Origin: an uncultured Lachnospiraceae bacterium | Lineage (GTDB): Bacteria; Bacillota; Clostridia; Lachnospirales; Lachnospiraceae | Reading direction: 5' to 3' | Assembly (NCBI GenBank): GCA_949155905.1 | Contig: CASCWU010000029.1 | Coordinates: 1 to 35,933, forward strand | Length of the DNA: 35,933 nucleotides | Part shown: one piece after another, positions 25,027 to 33,100 of the stretch | How positions within the stretch are numbered: position 1 is the first letter of the stretch | Layout: each line of letters begins with the position of its first letter | Translations under genes and position numbers: made by a program | Notes under the pieces: generated by a model | Seen by the model: the letters and a program-made list of their open reading frames with translations, nothing else | Told to the model about the DNA's origin: nothing | Database searches by the model: none

Positions 25027-25467
25027 ATGAAAGCAAACCCGATTTTAAATATTAAAATTGATATGGATGGCCCGTCCGTACAGCTAAAAGCCGAGAATGG
25101 CGAGGTGGTAATGATCCCCTTTAGAGGGAGTGTGAAGAGTGAGCTGTTTACCGGAATCGTAGAGCCGTGCGGGGTAGATACCCAGGTAGTCAATGCAGCC
25201 GGAGTGCGGCATATGTCGGCACGGTATATGCTGACCGGAAAGGATAAGGAAGGGCAGGATGCGCATATTTACATAGAAAATAATGGATGGTTTGACGAAC
25301 GGAACCAGGAGGGCATGATGCCGTTTCATACCGTCCCAACCTTTTACACAGACAGCAAAGCGTTGGCGCCGTATCTGCACCGGAATCAGTTTGAAGGAGA
25401 AGGACGGATGGAAGAGGACGGGCTGCATATTTATTTTTATGAGATTGAACGTGGAGAAATCGAGTAG
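25027..25467 (+). CDS. DUF3237 family protein
   Basis: A 146-residue soluble protein. GSVKSELFTGIVEPCGVDTQ, the Met/Arg-rich RHMSARYMLTGKD and IYIENNGWFDE match the DUF3237 beta-barrel family, often found near sugar or aromatic catabolism genes but with no assigned reaction. GTAGGAGG precedes the ATG. Its former operon partner survives only as the fragment at 24911-25015. Confidence 0.72.
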   Translation: MKANPILNIKIDMDGPSVQLKAENGEVVMIPFRGSVKSELFTGIVEPCGVDTQVVNAAGVRHMSARYMLTGKDKEGQDAHIYIENNGWFDERNQEGMMPFHTVPTFYTDSKALAPYLHRNQFEGEGRMEEDGLHIYFYEIERGEIE

Positions 25468-25479
25468 GGAAAACAAGGG

Positions 25480-25504
25480 GGAGCTGTTGCTATCGGACAG
25501 CTCC
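25480..25504. terminator. hairpin between convergent DUF3237 and M56 genes
   Basis: GGAGCTGT (25480-25487) pairs with ACAGCTCC (25497-25504). A CCTGCTATC-type sequence is then repeated at 25505-25535. There is no long T-run, so termination strength is uncertain. Confidence 0.45.
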
Positions 25505-25541
25505 TCCTGCTATCCGGGGTTATCCTGCTATCGGACAGCCG

Positions 25542-27899
25542 TCAGGAAGCGTCTGCTAAAAAGCCAATAGAAATGCTGCCTCTCACATTGCCCAGGGCGC
25601 CGTTGGTGGCTCGAAGGAAGAGTTGATAGGTTCCGGGCTTTACAGGTGATTTCACTTTAAGGCTTGCGATACATTCCAGTGCTTCGTCTCCCTGGCGTAA
25701 GTTTTTCACGGAACAATAAGCAGTATTCAAATCCGTATCCTCCGGTTTGGCAAAACCAACCTGCAGTCCCTTTCCGGTTTCTGCCGAAACAGCATACCAA
25801 AGTCTGTCTCCCTCCGATAACGTATATTCTCCCAGCCAGACGATTTCTCCAGCCGCTATTGCATCTATATCGACAGGAATCACCTGGGGATACCAGGTTC
25901 TGCCTTCCGCAGTGTTCTGTTCGCTGTTATTTTCCCAATCATCATTTGTCCAGTCATTATTTTCCCAATCGCTGCTGTTCCAGCGGCTATCGTTCCAGTC
26001 AGTATCCTTCCATCCGTCATCCTCGTCTGCTTCCTCCTCCCATTCGTCATCCTCTGCATCATCCTCTTCCATATCCTCCAGCAATTCTCTCACTTCCGCT
26101 TCGGTCATATGGATGACATCTGTGATCTTATTGTTTTTGTTGCGGAGAAGCTTGATATTTACAGTCCCCTTTGGATTTATATTCAATGTGTATAAGGATT
26201 GATTGGAGCGGATGTCTAAGAAAACATGGACAAGCTGTCCTTGATAGTAATAGTTTTTCCCGTCCATCGTCACGCCTACTGCCGCATATTCTGTCTTTTG
26301 TGTTTCTTCCCATTCTTTTTTTTGCGTTTCTTCCAGTTCGTCAAATTCGTCGTCGCGATTCAGCTTGTTAAAGAGTATAGATTGAAATGCCCAGTTTTCA
26401 TCTTCTAAAGTCCTGTCGAGCCAAAGCTCCAGTTCCGCTTCCTCCATACAGTCTGTCAAGGTGGAGAAAAACGCCATATCTTCGTCAGCATATGCCTTTT
26501 CGGCAAAGTCGGCAGGCAGGGAAGAGGCTTCGTCAAGTCCTCTTAGGGCGACAGAGAAAAATGCAAAATCCCCGTCGGTATAGAGCTTTTCCAGCCACTT
26601 CTTTTGTGTCCCTTTGTCCAGGCGGGAGAAGGTAAGCTCAAACAACGGCAGACTGCCTGCTTTATAGTATTTTTCCGCCATCCAGGAATCATAGTATTTT
26701 CTTGCTGTCTGCGAATATCGGTTGCTGCTTGTATCGGTGTTTTCCGGTGTGCGGTTGTTGTCTATCGTCACCAGAGACTTGGCTGCGGTATGTCTGGTTG
26801 CGGCAGTGACCGGATAAATACCAATCAAAGCTGCTCCAAACACCATACAAAGCGTCAATATTCCCGTCAAAAGCCGTATCGTTTTGGATTTTTTCTTAAA
26901 ATTCATAATGGCACCTAACCTTTCCTTTAAGAGTTGTTTATTTTCGCTTAGAGTGACGACACCAAGGTTTTCTTTGTATGCTCCGACTGCCGCCATAGCA
27001 TCCAGCAGGGTTTTTCCATAGTCCTGCGCGTTGCTGCTTCCCGGAGTGGTAAGGACGGCTTCGTCACAGGAAAATTCGCAGGCTTTTGTAATCTCCCGGC
27101 TCATAAAGTACACAAGGGGATTAAACCAATGCAGACAAATCGTAATCTGTACCAGCCATTTATAAAACATATCCCGTCTTTTGTAGTGTATCAGTTCATG
27201 TAAAAGGATGTACGGAACATTTTTTTCAGGAATATCCGTACTGGGCAGTACAATACATGGACGGAAAAATCCAATCAACAGCGGAGAGGAAACGAATGGA
27301 TTGACTGCTAATTCTATCGGTTTTTTCATGGATAACCGCTCTGCTGTCAGGGAAAGCTGGTCTAACAGCCTTGTGTCAGAAACCGGAGTCCATCCGGCTC
27401 TGATATACTGTGCAAAGCCCTGATAAATGGTTATTTTCCGTATCAGCAGGCTTAGTGCTACCACCAGCCAAATCAGTAAAACTAGCCAGACAGGATGAAA
27501 CAGCAGAGCTTTAAGCTCCTGAAAAGGACGAGTGGGTGTGAAATCCTCTGTAGGAGAATTGTCTTGTTCGTTGTCTGGCTCTGTTCCGGCAGCAGGAGTG
27601 AAATTGCTTTCTGGAATACTTGGTAGAGGTTGTTGCAGGGTGGGTTGCTGTGGGGCGGATTGCTGCGGGGAAGGTATGGATTCGGTAATCGTCTGATCGA
27701 GCGCTTGGTAGACCTTTCCCAGCAGGCTTATTTCTAAGCCGAACGGGAGCAGCAGACGCAGTACGGCAACCAGCCAAATGTAATACTGCCATTGCCGGCT
27801 GATTTTATTTTTTAAAACTCGTTTCAGCAAAAACAGAGCCAGGATAAGCAAGGCGCCGGAACAGGACATAGACAGGAAAACCTTCAAAATGGTATTCAT
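25542..27899 (-). CDS. BlaR1/MecR1-like M56 membrane metallopeptidase with repeat-rich ectodomain
   Basis: A 785-residue protein with N-terminal membrane spans, a Pro/Gln/Thr-rich loop (about 80-120), the M56 zinc motif HELIHYKRRD near residue 230 and a further span near 340-360. In BlaR1 this protease, on sensing a signal, triggers removal of the BlaI repressor. No penicillin-binding domain follows. Instead there are several helical repeats of about 25 residues (WLEKLYTDGDFAFFSVALRG, WLDRTLEDENWAFQS), a very acidic segment, six Trp at exact five-residue spacing, and a beta-rich C-terminal domain. The signal is therefore unlikely to be a beta-lactam. It overlaps the BlaI gene by four bases (ATGA). 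Confidence 0.82.
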   Translation of the reverse strand: MNTILKVFLSMSCSGALLILALFLLKRVLKNKISRQWQYYIWLVAVLRLLLPFGLEISLLGKVYQALDQTITESIPSPQQSAPQQPTLQQPLPSIPESNFTPAAGTEPDNEQDNSPTEDFTPTRPFQELKALLFHPVWLVLLIWLVVALSLLIRKITIYQGFAQYIRAGWTPVSDTRLLDQLSLTAERLSMKKPIELAVNPFVSSPLLIGFFRPCIVLPSTDIPEKNVPYILLHELIHYKRRDMFYKWLVQITICLHWFNPLVYFMSREITKACEFSCDEAVLTTPGSSNAQDYGKTLLDAMAAVGAYKENLGVVTLSENKQLLKERLGAIMNFKKKSKTIRLLTGILTLCMVFGAALIGIYPVTAATRHTAAKSLVTIDNNRTPENTDTSSNRYSQTARKYYDSWMAEKYYKAGSLPLFELTFSRLDKGTQKKWLEKLYTDGDFAFFSVALRGLDEASSLPADFAEKAYADEDMAFFSTLTDCMEEAELELWLDRTLEDENWAFQSILFNKLNRDDEFDELEETQKKEWEETQKTEYAAVGVTMDGKNYYYQGQLVHVFLDIRSNQSLYTLNINPKGTVNIKLLRNKNNKITDVIHMTEAEVRELLEDMEEDDAEDDEWEEEADEDDGWKDTDWNDSRWNSSDWENNDWTNDDWENNSEQNTAEGRTWYPQVIPVDIDAIAAGEIVWLGEYTLSEGDRLWYAVSAETGKGLQVGFAKPEDTDLNTAYCSVKNLRQGDEALECIASLKVKSPVKPGTYQLFLRATNGALGNVRGSISIGFLADAS
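25935..26012 (-). repeat. 15-bp coding repeats giving Trp every fifth residue
   Basis: Tryptophan codons start every 15 bases at six successive positions, encoding units such as WNDSR, WNSSD, WENND and WTNDD inside the M56 protein. Two adjacent 30-bp blocks share TTATTTTCCCAATC on the plus strand, so the array grew by duplication and could still change length. Confidence 0.7.
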
Positions 27900-28279
27900 G
27901 ATTCTTCCTTTCCTTTCTCTAACAGATTTTTTAGTTCCTCGTATTCCTCGTCTGTCAGCAGGTCGCCCATAATCAGATTGGAAACCAGACCCTTTGCACT
28001 CCCCTCATAGAGCTTATCCAGAAAGCGTTTAGTCTGCGCGGTCTGGTATTCGGTTTCTGAAATGAGCGTGGTATATTCGTTGCGGCGTCCGATTTTTTTG
28101 GCGCTTAAAAAGCCCTTGTTCATCAGCCGTGACAGCAATACAATCAGAGTATTCTTTTGACAGGGCTTTCCCCTGGACGCCAGTTCGTCCATCATATAGG
28201 AGAAGAGCGTTACTTTTTCCGGGTTCTCCCATACAATTTTCATGATTTCAAGCTCAGCATCGGATATTTGTGGTATCAT
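27896..28279 (-). CDS. BlaI/MecI/CopY-family repressor
   Basis: A 127-residue winged-helix protein: ISDAELEIMKIVWENPEKVT at the N-terminus, recognition region KNTLIVLLSRLMNKGFLSAK, and a dimerisation tail (TDEEYEELKNLLEKG). The family represses its own operon and is inactivated by the partner M56 protease. TAGGAGG precedes the ATG. The promoter at 28321-28349 carries a perfect dyad that is its probable operator. Confidence 0.9.
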   Translation of the reverse strand: MIPQISDAELEIMKIVWENPEKVTLFSYMMDELASRGKPCQKNTLIVLLSRLMNKGFLSAKKIGRRNEYTTLISETEYQTAQTKRFLDKLYEGSAKGLVSNLIMGDLLTDEEYEELKNLLEKGKEES

Positions 28280-28320
28280 GCGTTTATCCTCCTAACGTAT
28301 AACGTAATGTTGACCATTAA

Positions 28321-28349
28321 AGAATAACACTGTGTTATACTTTTGTCAA
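28321..28349 (-). promoter_or_regulatory. blaI-type promoter with operator in the spacer
   Basis: On the minus strand TTGACA (28349-28344) and TATTCT (28326-28321) are 17 bp apart. The dyad ATAACAC-T-GTGTTAT (28324-28338) overlaps the -10 box and spacer, so a bound repressor would block polymerase. An imperfect second site may lie at 28294-28311 (AACGTATAACGTAATGTT). Confidence 0.7.
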
Positions 28350-28376
28350 GGATTTTTGTTACGATTTTTTACTGCG

Positions 28377-28435
28377 ACTTTTCGTCAGACTGTCAAGCTG
28401 TTACAACTTTTCGTCAGGCGGTTAAACCTGTTGTA
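28377..28435. promoter_or_regulatory. two tandem 29-bp repeats upstream of the glycyl radical enzyme
   Basis: ACTTTTCGTCAGACTGT (28377-28393) and ACTTTTCGTCAGGCGGT (28406-28422) start 29 bp apart, and the similarity runs on into CAAGCTGTTACA against TAAACCTGTTGTA. They lie about 85 bp ahead of the promoter and are probably binding sites for the regulator of the diol dehydratase operon. No candidate regulator is adjacent except BlaI. Confidence 0.5.
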
Positions 28436-28519
28436 GCCGCTAAAAAAACGAAAATCAACAAACCCTCAGTCTAAAATTTTAAAAACCACATAAAACCTCA
28501 AAAAATTATGACGTTTTTG

Positions 28520-28548
28520 TTGACATTTCTCTTTCGTCCGGTTATAAT
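28520..28548 (+). promoter_or_regulatory. consensus promoter of the GRE operon
   Basis: TTGACA (28520-28525) and TATAAT (28543-28548) are both perfect with a 17-bp spacer, 27 bp before the GRE start codon. Such a strong promoter suggests control by repression. Confidence 0.8.
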
Positions 28549-28574
28549 CAAACCAGAAGGAGGGATTTTGCCTT

Positions 28575-31103
28575 ATGAGGAATTCATATCCTGTAGAATC
28601 CATTAAAAAATCAGAGCGTATTACCAGATTGGTGTCACATCTCTATGCAAAGCTGCCGGAGATCGAGTCGGCGCGTGCGCTGCTGCTAACAGAGTCTTAT
28701 CAGCAGGCAGAGGGGGAACCAATCGTAATAAGACGGGCAAAAGCATTTGCTCATATTTTAGATCATATTCCAATTATTATTCGGGACGAAGAACTGATCG
28801 TCGGCAGCTCGACTCTGGCGCCGCGGGGCTGTCAGACGTATCCGGAGTTTTCCTATGAGTGGCTGGAGGCAGAGTTTGATACGGTAGAGCATCGGGCAGC
28901 AGATCCGTTTTACATATCGGAACAGACAAAGGAGGATCTGCGGAGGGTTCATCCATATTGGAAGGGAAAAACGACGAGTGAACGTGCCACCGCATATATG
29001 GCGCCGGAAACGCTGACGGCGATGGCGCACAACATGTTTACGCCGGGCAACTATTTTTACAATGGCGTCGGTCATGTGACGGTGCAGTATGAAAAGGTTT
29101 TGGCAATCGGTTATCAGGGAATTATTGCCGAGGCGCAGGCGGAGTTAGACACCTGTCAGCCGGGCGATGCGGACTATGCCAGAAAATCTCGCTTCCTGCA
29201 GGCGGTGATTCTAAGCTGTGAAGCAGTGATCCGTTATGCGCATCGCTATATGGTGCTGGCGAAGCAGATGGCGGATCAGGAGACGAACCCGCAGCGGCGG
29301 GAGGAACTTTTGGCAATCGCGAGGAATTGCGGGCGGGTGCCGGAGCGTGGTGCCGAGAGCTTTTATGAGGCATGCCAGAGCTTTTGGTTTGTGCAGCAGC
29401 TATTGCAGCTCGAATCCAGCGGACATTCGATTTCTCCAGGTCGTTTTGACCAATATATGTATCCTTATTATAAAAAAGATTTGGAGGCTGGGCAGATCAC
29501 GATAGAATCCGCTCAGGAGCTGATTGATTGTATTTGGGTGAAATTAAACGATTTGAATAAATGCCGGGATGCTGCCAGTGCGGAGGGATTTGCCGGCTAC
29601 AGCCTGTTCCAGAACCTGATCGTCGGCGGACAGAATAAAGAGGGGCTGGATGTAACGAATGATTTGTCCTTTTTGTGTATCGAAGCCTCTCATCATGTCT
29701 TTTTGCCGCAGCCGTCCCTTTCGATTCGTGTATGGAATGGTTCGCCGCATGAACTGTTAATAAAAGCAGCCGGATTGACGCGTACCGGGATTGGGCTTCC
29801 TGCCTATTATAATGATGAAGTGATCATTCCGTCGCTGATGAGTCGCGGGCTGACCTTAGAGGACGCCAGAGAGTATAACATCATCGGCTGTGTAGAGCCG
29901 CAGAAGGCAGGAAAAACAGAAGGCTGGCACGACGCGGCATTTTTCAATATGTGCCGTCCGTTAGAGCTGGTATTTTCTAGCGGTTATGACCGGGGCGAAT
30001 TGGTCGGTATTCAGACGAAGCCAGTGGAAGAACTGCGTACTTTTGAAGAATTTTACGATGCTTATAAAGAACAGATGAATTATAGTATTTCTTTATTGGT
30101 CAATGCAGATAATGCGATTGATGTAGCGCATGCAGAGCTTTGCCCACTGCCGTTTGAGTCCTGTATGGTAGATGATTGTATCAAACGCGGGCGTTCCTTA
30201 CAGGAGGGCGGCGCCGTTTATAACTTTACCGGACCGCAGGGCTTTGGTATCGCGAATATGGCGGATTCTCTGTATGCGATTAAGCAGCTTGTCTACGAGA
30301 GCAGGCAGGTGACGATTGGGGAATATAAAAAGGCGCTTCAGATGAATTATGGGCGTGGGTTAGATGAAGCTTCTATTGAAGATATGGTGTTAAGTGTGGT
30401 CGGGGAGTTAAAGAAAAAGGGTATTACCCCAGACGCAGCGCAGATTGCCCGTATTACGGCAGAAGTCGCGGCGAGAAGACCAAGCGAAGAGGAGCAGAGA
30501 AGCTTTGATCGACTATATGACTTGATTGCTGAGGTTCCAAAGTTTGGAAACGATATTCCGGAGGTAGATGCCTTTGCCAGAGATGTGGCGTATACGTATA
30601 CCCGTCCGTTGCAAAACTACTGTAATCCAAGAGGTGGAATGTTCCAGGCGGGACTTTATCCGGTATCGGCAAATGTACCGTTAGGCGCGCAGACAGGCGC
30701 GACTCCGGACGGACGGCTGGCGCATACCCCGGTAGCAGACGGAGTTTCTCCATCCGCCGGAAAGGATGTTCACGGACCGACTGCCGCAGCCAATTCCGTA
30801 TCCAGACTGGATCATGGAATTGCCTCGAATGGTACGCTTTTTAACCAGAAGTTCCATCCGTCTGCCCTGAGCGGGGTCAGTGGTCTGGAAAACTTTGTGG
30901 CGTTGATTCGGACGTATTTTGACCAGAAGGGAAGTCATATGCAGTTTAATGTAGTTGACCGGGAGACCTTACTGGATGCCCAGAAGCATCCGGAAAACTA
31001 TGCCCATCTGGTTGTCCGGGTAGCAGGCTACAGCGCGCTCTTTACTACTTTGTCAAAATCCCTGCAGGATGATATTATAAGACGAACGGAGCAAGGCTTT
31101 TAA
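28575..31103 (+). CDS. glycyl radical diol dehydratase (B12-independent glycerol/1,2-propanediol dehydratase)
   Basis: An 842-residue glycyl radical enzyme. The radical Gly818 lies in RVAGYSALF near the C-terminus, and the thiyl Cys439 and base Glu441 lie in IIGCVEPQKAGKTEGWHDAA, which also holds Asp453. His167 (NGVGHV) and Ser285 (SSGHSISPGRFDQ) match the substrate-binding His and Ser of glycerol and propanediol dehydratases. Choline lyase has different residues at these points, and the double Cys of pyruvate formate-lyase is absent. The enzyme removes water from a diol to give an aldehyde (3-hydroxypropionaldehyde or propionaldehyde). The spacing Cys+14 to Asp agrees with the known dehydratases, and the length is nearer the microcompartment-linked propanediol enzyme than the shorter C. 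butyricum enzyme. It is followed by its activase and shell genes. Confidence 0.9.
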   Translation: MRNSYPVESIKKSERITRLVSHLYAKLPEIESARALLLTESYQQAEGEPIVIRRAKAFAHILDHIPIIIRDEELIVGSSTLAPRGCQTYPEFSYEWLEAEFDTVEHRAADPFYISEQTKEDLRRVHPYWKGKTTSERATAYMAPETLTAMAHNMFTPGNYFYNGVGHVTVQYEKVLAIGYQGIIAEAQAELDTCQPGDADYARKSRFLQAVILSCEAVIRYAHRYMVLAKQMADQETNPQRREELLAIARNCGRVPERGAESFYEACQSFWFVQQLLQLESSGHSISPGRFDQYMYPYYKKDLEAGQITIESAQELIDCIWVKLNDLNKCRDAASAEGFAGYSLFQNLIVGGQNKEGLDVTNDLSFLCIEASHHVFLPQPSLSIRVWNGSPHELLIKAAGLTRTGIGLPAYYNDEVIIPSLMSRGLTLEDAREYNIIGCVEPQKAGKTEGWHDAAFFNMCRPLELVFSSGYDRGELVGIQTKPVEELRTFEEFYDAYKEQMNYSISLLVNADNAIDVAHAELCPLPFESCMVDDCIKRGRSLQEGGAVYNFTGPQGFGIANMADSLYAIKQLVYESRQVTIGEYKKALQMNYGRGLDEASIEDMVLSVVGELKKKGITPDAAQIARITAEVAARRPSEEEQRSFDRLYDLIAEVPKFGNDIPEVDAFARDVAYTYTRPLQNYCNPRGGMFQAGLYPVSANVPLGAQTGATPDGRLAHTPVADGVSPSAGKDVHGPTAAANSVSRLDHGIASNGTLFNQKFHPSALSGVSGLENFVALIRTYFDQKGSHMQFNVVDRETLLDAQKHPENYAHLVVRVAGYSALFTTLSKSLQDDIIRRTEQGF

Positions 31104-31119
31104 AAAAGCCTCGGCTTTT
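31104..31119 (+). other. short hairpin between GRE and activase genes
   Basis: AAAAGCC (31104-31110) and GGCTTTT (31113-31119) can pair, and a similar CTCGG(C/T)TTTT unit recurs at 31129-31138. It may lower transcription into the activase gene, which is needed in much smaller amounts than the enzyme. Confidence 0.35.
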
Positions 31120-31224
31120 AAAAGAAGTCTCGGTTTTTTAGAAGCGGAAAGCGTTGAATCATCTGGAGTTAAGAAATTTGGGGCAAAAGGTGCCGAACAA
31201 TGTGAAAGGGTGCGGAATAAAACG

Positions 31225-32097
31225 ATGAAAGAGTATGGGAATGTAAAGGGGCGTATTTTTGATATACAGCGGTATTCCATCCATGACGGGCAGGGCATCC
31301 GCACGATTGTCTTTTTAAAGGGCTGTGTGCTGCGGTGCCGTTGGTGCTGCAATCCGGAGTCCCAGGAATATGCCGTTCAGACGATGCTGGTGCCGGACGG
31401 CAGCGGCATTCTGGAAGCAGACGGGCGACTGCGCCGAAAGCCGAAGGTCATCGGTGAGGATGTGACGGTAGCAGAGGTGATGGAACTAGTGGAACGGGAT
31501 CGCCCTTACTACCGGCGTTCCGGCGGAGGGCTGACGCTCTCCGGCGGGGAAAGCCTCTGCCAACCGGAGTTTGCCACCGCTTTGCTGCGGGCGGCGAAAG
31601 AGTGTGGAATCAATACGGCTATGGAGAGTATGGGTTGTGCAAAATATGAGGTGATCGAGCAGCTTTTACCATGGCTGGATCATTATTTACTGGATATCAA
31701 GCATATAAATCCGGAAAAGCACAAGGAATTTACCGGGCGTTCCAATGAGCTGATGCTGGAAAATGCGAGGAAAATTGCCGCATATAGCAAAGCTGCCAAA
31801 GGTTATCAAACGGACAGAGAGCCGCACCGGATGGAGCTTTCGATCCGTGTTCCGGTGATTCCTACCTTTAACGATACTCCGGAGGAAATTCGCGACATCG
31901 CCCGTTTTGCCGGAAGTCTGCCAGGAGTGGAGCGGGTTTATCTGCTGCCGTATCATCGCTTAGGTCAGGATAAGTACGAGGGATTGGGACGGGAATACCT
32001 GATGCCCGATATCCTGCCACCAACAACGGAAAAGATGGAGCAATTGAAGCGTGTCGTGGAGGAAAGCTGCAGCCTGCGATGTCAAATCGGAGGATGA
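31225..32097 (+). CDS. glycyl radical enzyme activase (radical SAM)
   Basis: A 290-residue radical-SAM protein with FDIQRYSIHDGQGIRTIVFL and the CxxxCxxC motif CVLRCRWC (Cys34, Cys38, Cys41) that binds the 4Fe-4S cluster and cleaves S-adenosylmethionine to form the glycyl radical. GGGLTLSGGES and later DHYLLDIKHIN are family signatures. Most activases of the non-PFL glycyl radical enzymes have a ferredoxin-like insert with two more Cys clusters after NPES; here residues about 46-105 contain no Cys, so that insert is missing. ATG 31225 is preferred over an in-frame GTG at 31210, which sits on top of the AAAGGG; the site-to-ATG distance of 14 is long, so the start is moderately sure. Confidence 0.88.
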   Translation: MKEYGNVKGRIFDIQRYSIHDGQGIRTIVFLKGCVLRCRWCCNPESQEYAVQTMLVPDGSGILEADGRLRRKPKVIGEDVTVAEVMELVERDRPYYRRSGGGLTLSGGESLCQPEFATALLRAAKECGINTAMESMGCAKYEVIEQLLPWLDHYLLDIKHINPEKHKEFTGRSNELMLENARKIAAYSKAAKGYQTDREPHRMELSIRVPVIPTFNDTPEEIRDIARFAGSLPGVERVYLLPYHRLGQDKYEGLGREYLMPDILPPTTEKMEQLKRVVEESCSLRCQIGG

Positions 32098-32180
32098 CGA
32101 CAGCAGGGAACAAATATAGCGGGGTAGGGATTGTCTGAATTGCTATAAATAGGTAACTTGGAAAGGGGGCTGGCAGGGAT

Positions 32181-32597
32181 ATGTTTCAGGAAGAGACAGG
32201 AACAATAGGATATACGGGAAATACCGGAAATGCTGGTATGGCAGAGGGTGCAAAACAGCGTATCGTTCAGGAGCTGGTGCCGGGCAAGCAGATTACGTTA
32301 GCTCATATCATTGCCAATCCGGATCGGATTTTATATGAAAAGCTTGGCTTAGATCCCAGTGTGGAGTATGCCCGTTCTGCCATCGGCGTAATGACGGTCA
32401 GCCCGGCAGAGACGGCGATTATCATGGCGGATATCGCTGTCAAGGCGTCCGGCGCAGAGCTGGGCTTTGTGGATCGGTTCAGTGGATCGCTCATCATTAC
32501 CGGAACGGTATCGGAGGTCGAGGCGGCTACTACCGGGATTTTGGAGTATGTATCTGCGGAACTTGGGTATACGATTTGTAAGGTGACACGGACGTAA
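32181..32597 (+). CDS. EutS/PduU-type bacterial microcompartment shell protein
   Basis: A 138-residue protein with a circularly permuted BMC domain: RIVQELVPGKQITLAHIIAN, AIGVMTVSPAETAIIMADIA and ELGFVDRFSGSLIITGTVSE match EutS almost motif by motif. Such hexamers form part of the shell, with a small beta-barrel over the pore. The first 19 residues, rich in Gly/Thr/Asn (TGNTGN), are absent from standard EutS, which begins near the internal Met20; no ribosome binding site precedes that Met, so the longer form is chosen. It is the only shell protein in the window; no BMC-P or conventional BMC-H gene is seen. Confidence 0.88.
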   Translation: MFQEETGTIGYTGNTGNAGMAEGAKQRIVQELVPGKQITLAHIIANPDRILYEKLGLDPSVEYARSAIGVMTVSPAETAIIMADIAVKASGAELGFVDRFSGSLIITGTVSEVEAATTGILEYVSAELGYTICKVTRT

Positions 32598-32610
32598 AAG
32601 CAGGAGAGCG

Positions 32611-33069
32611 ATGAAAAAAATTATTTTAATGGGACGGAGCGAGGCTGGGAAAACGACGCTGACTCAGGCGATGCAAAGCCGGGAGATTCGTTATCATAAG
32701 ACACAATATATCAACAATTTTGACGTAATTATCGACACGCCGGGGGAATACGCACAGACAGCACATCTGGGAAGGGCGCTGGCTCTGTATTCTTACGAGG
32801 CGGATGTAGTGGGGCTGCTGCTTGCCGCAACAGAGCCGTATTCCCTTTATCCGCCCTGTATTACCAGTATGGTGAATCGGGAAGTGATTGGGATTGTGAC
32901 AAAGATTCACGATCCCAAAGGAAATGTAGAACGGGCAGAGCGCTGGCTGCGTCTGACCGGCTGCAAAAAGATTTTTTATGTAGACTCCAAAACCGGGGAA
33001 GGCGTACCGGAGCTTTTGCTGCATCTGGCAGAGGAGGGGGACGTGATGCCATGGGAGGAGGAAGTGTAA
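32611..33069 (+). CDS. EutP/PduV-type small GTPase
   Basis: A 152-residue P-loop protein with Walker A GRSEAGKTT (residues 8-16), G3 DTPGEYAQ and a TKIHD block in the G4 position. EutP/PduV proteins belong to microcompartment operons, and PduV has been linked to the shell surface and movement. CAGGAG precedes the ATG, 13 bp after the EutS stop, so the two are co-expressed. The DTPGEY signature and the ending VDSKTGEGVPELLLHL separate it from general GTPases. Confidence 0.86.
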   Translation: MKKIILMGRSEAGKTTLTQAMQSREIRYHKTQYINNFDVIIDTPGEYAQTAHLGRALALYSYEADVVGLLLAATEPYSLYPPCITSMVNREVIGIVTKIHDPKGNVERAERWLRLTGCKKIFYVDSKTGEGVPELLLHLAEEGDVMPWEEEV

Positions 33070-33100
33070 GGGCTTTCTCTTCCCATGACTTTTTATATAA

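Noticed and set aside
25664..26202. Two plus-strand ORFs of about 150 codons rich in Ser and Pro
   Set aside because: They are antisense shadows of the low-complexity Asp/Trp/Asn segment of the M56 gene, without ribosome binding sites or domains.
25542..27899. Beta-lactam sensor BlaR1/MecR1
   Set aside because: No penicillin-binding SxxK/KTG domain follows the M56 protease part.
28575..31103. Choline trimethylamine-lyase (CutC) or pyruvate formate-lyase
   Set aside because: The NGVGHV and SSGHS residues and the GWHD motif follow diol dehydratases, and the PFL Cys-Cys pair is absent.
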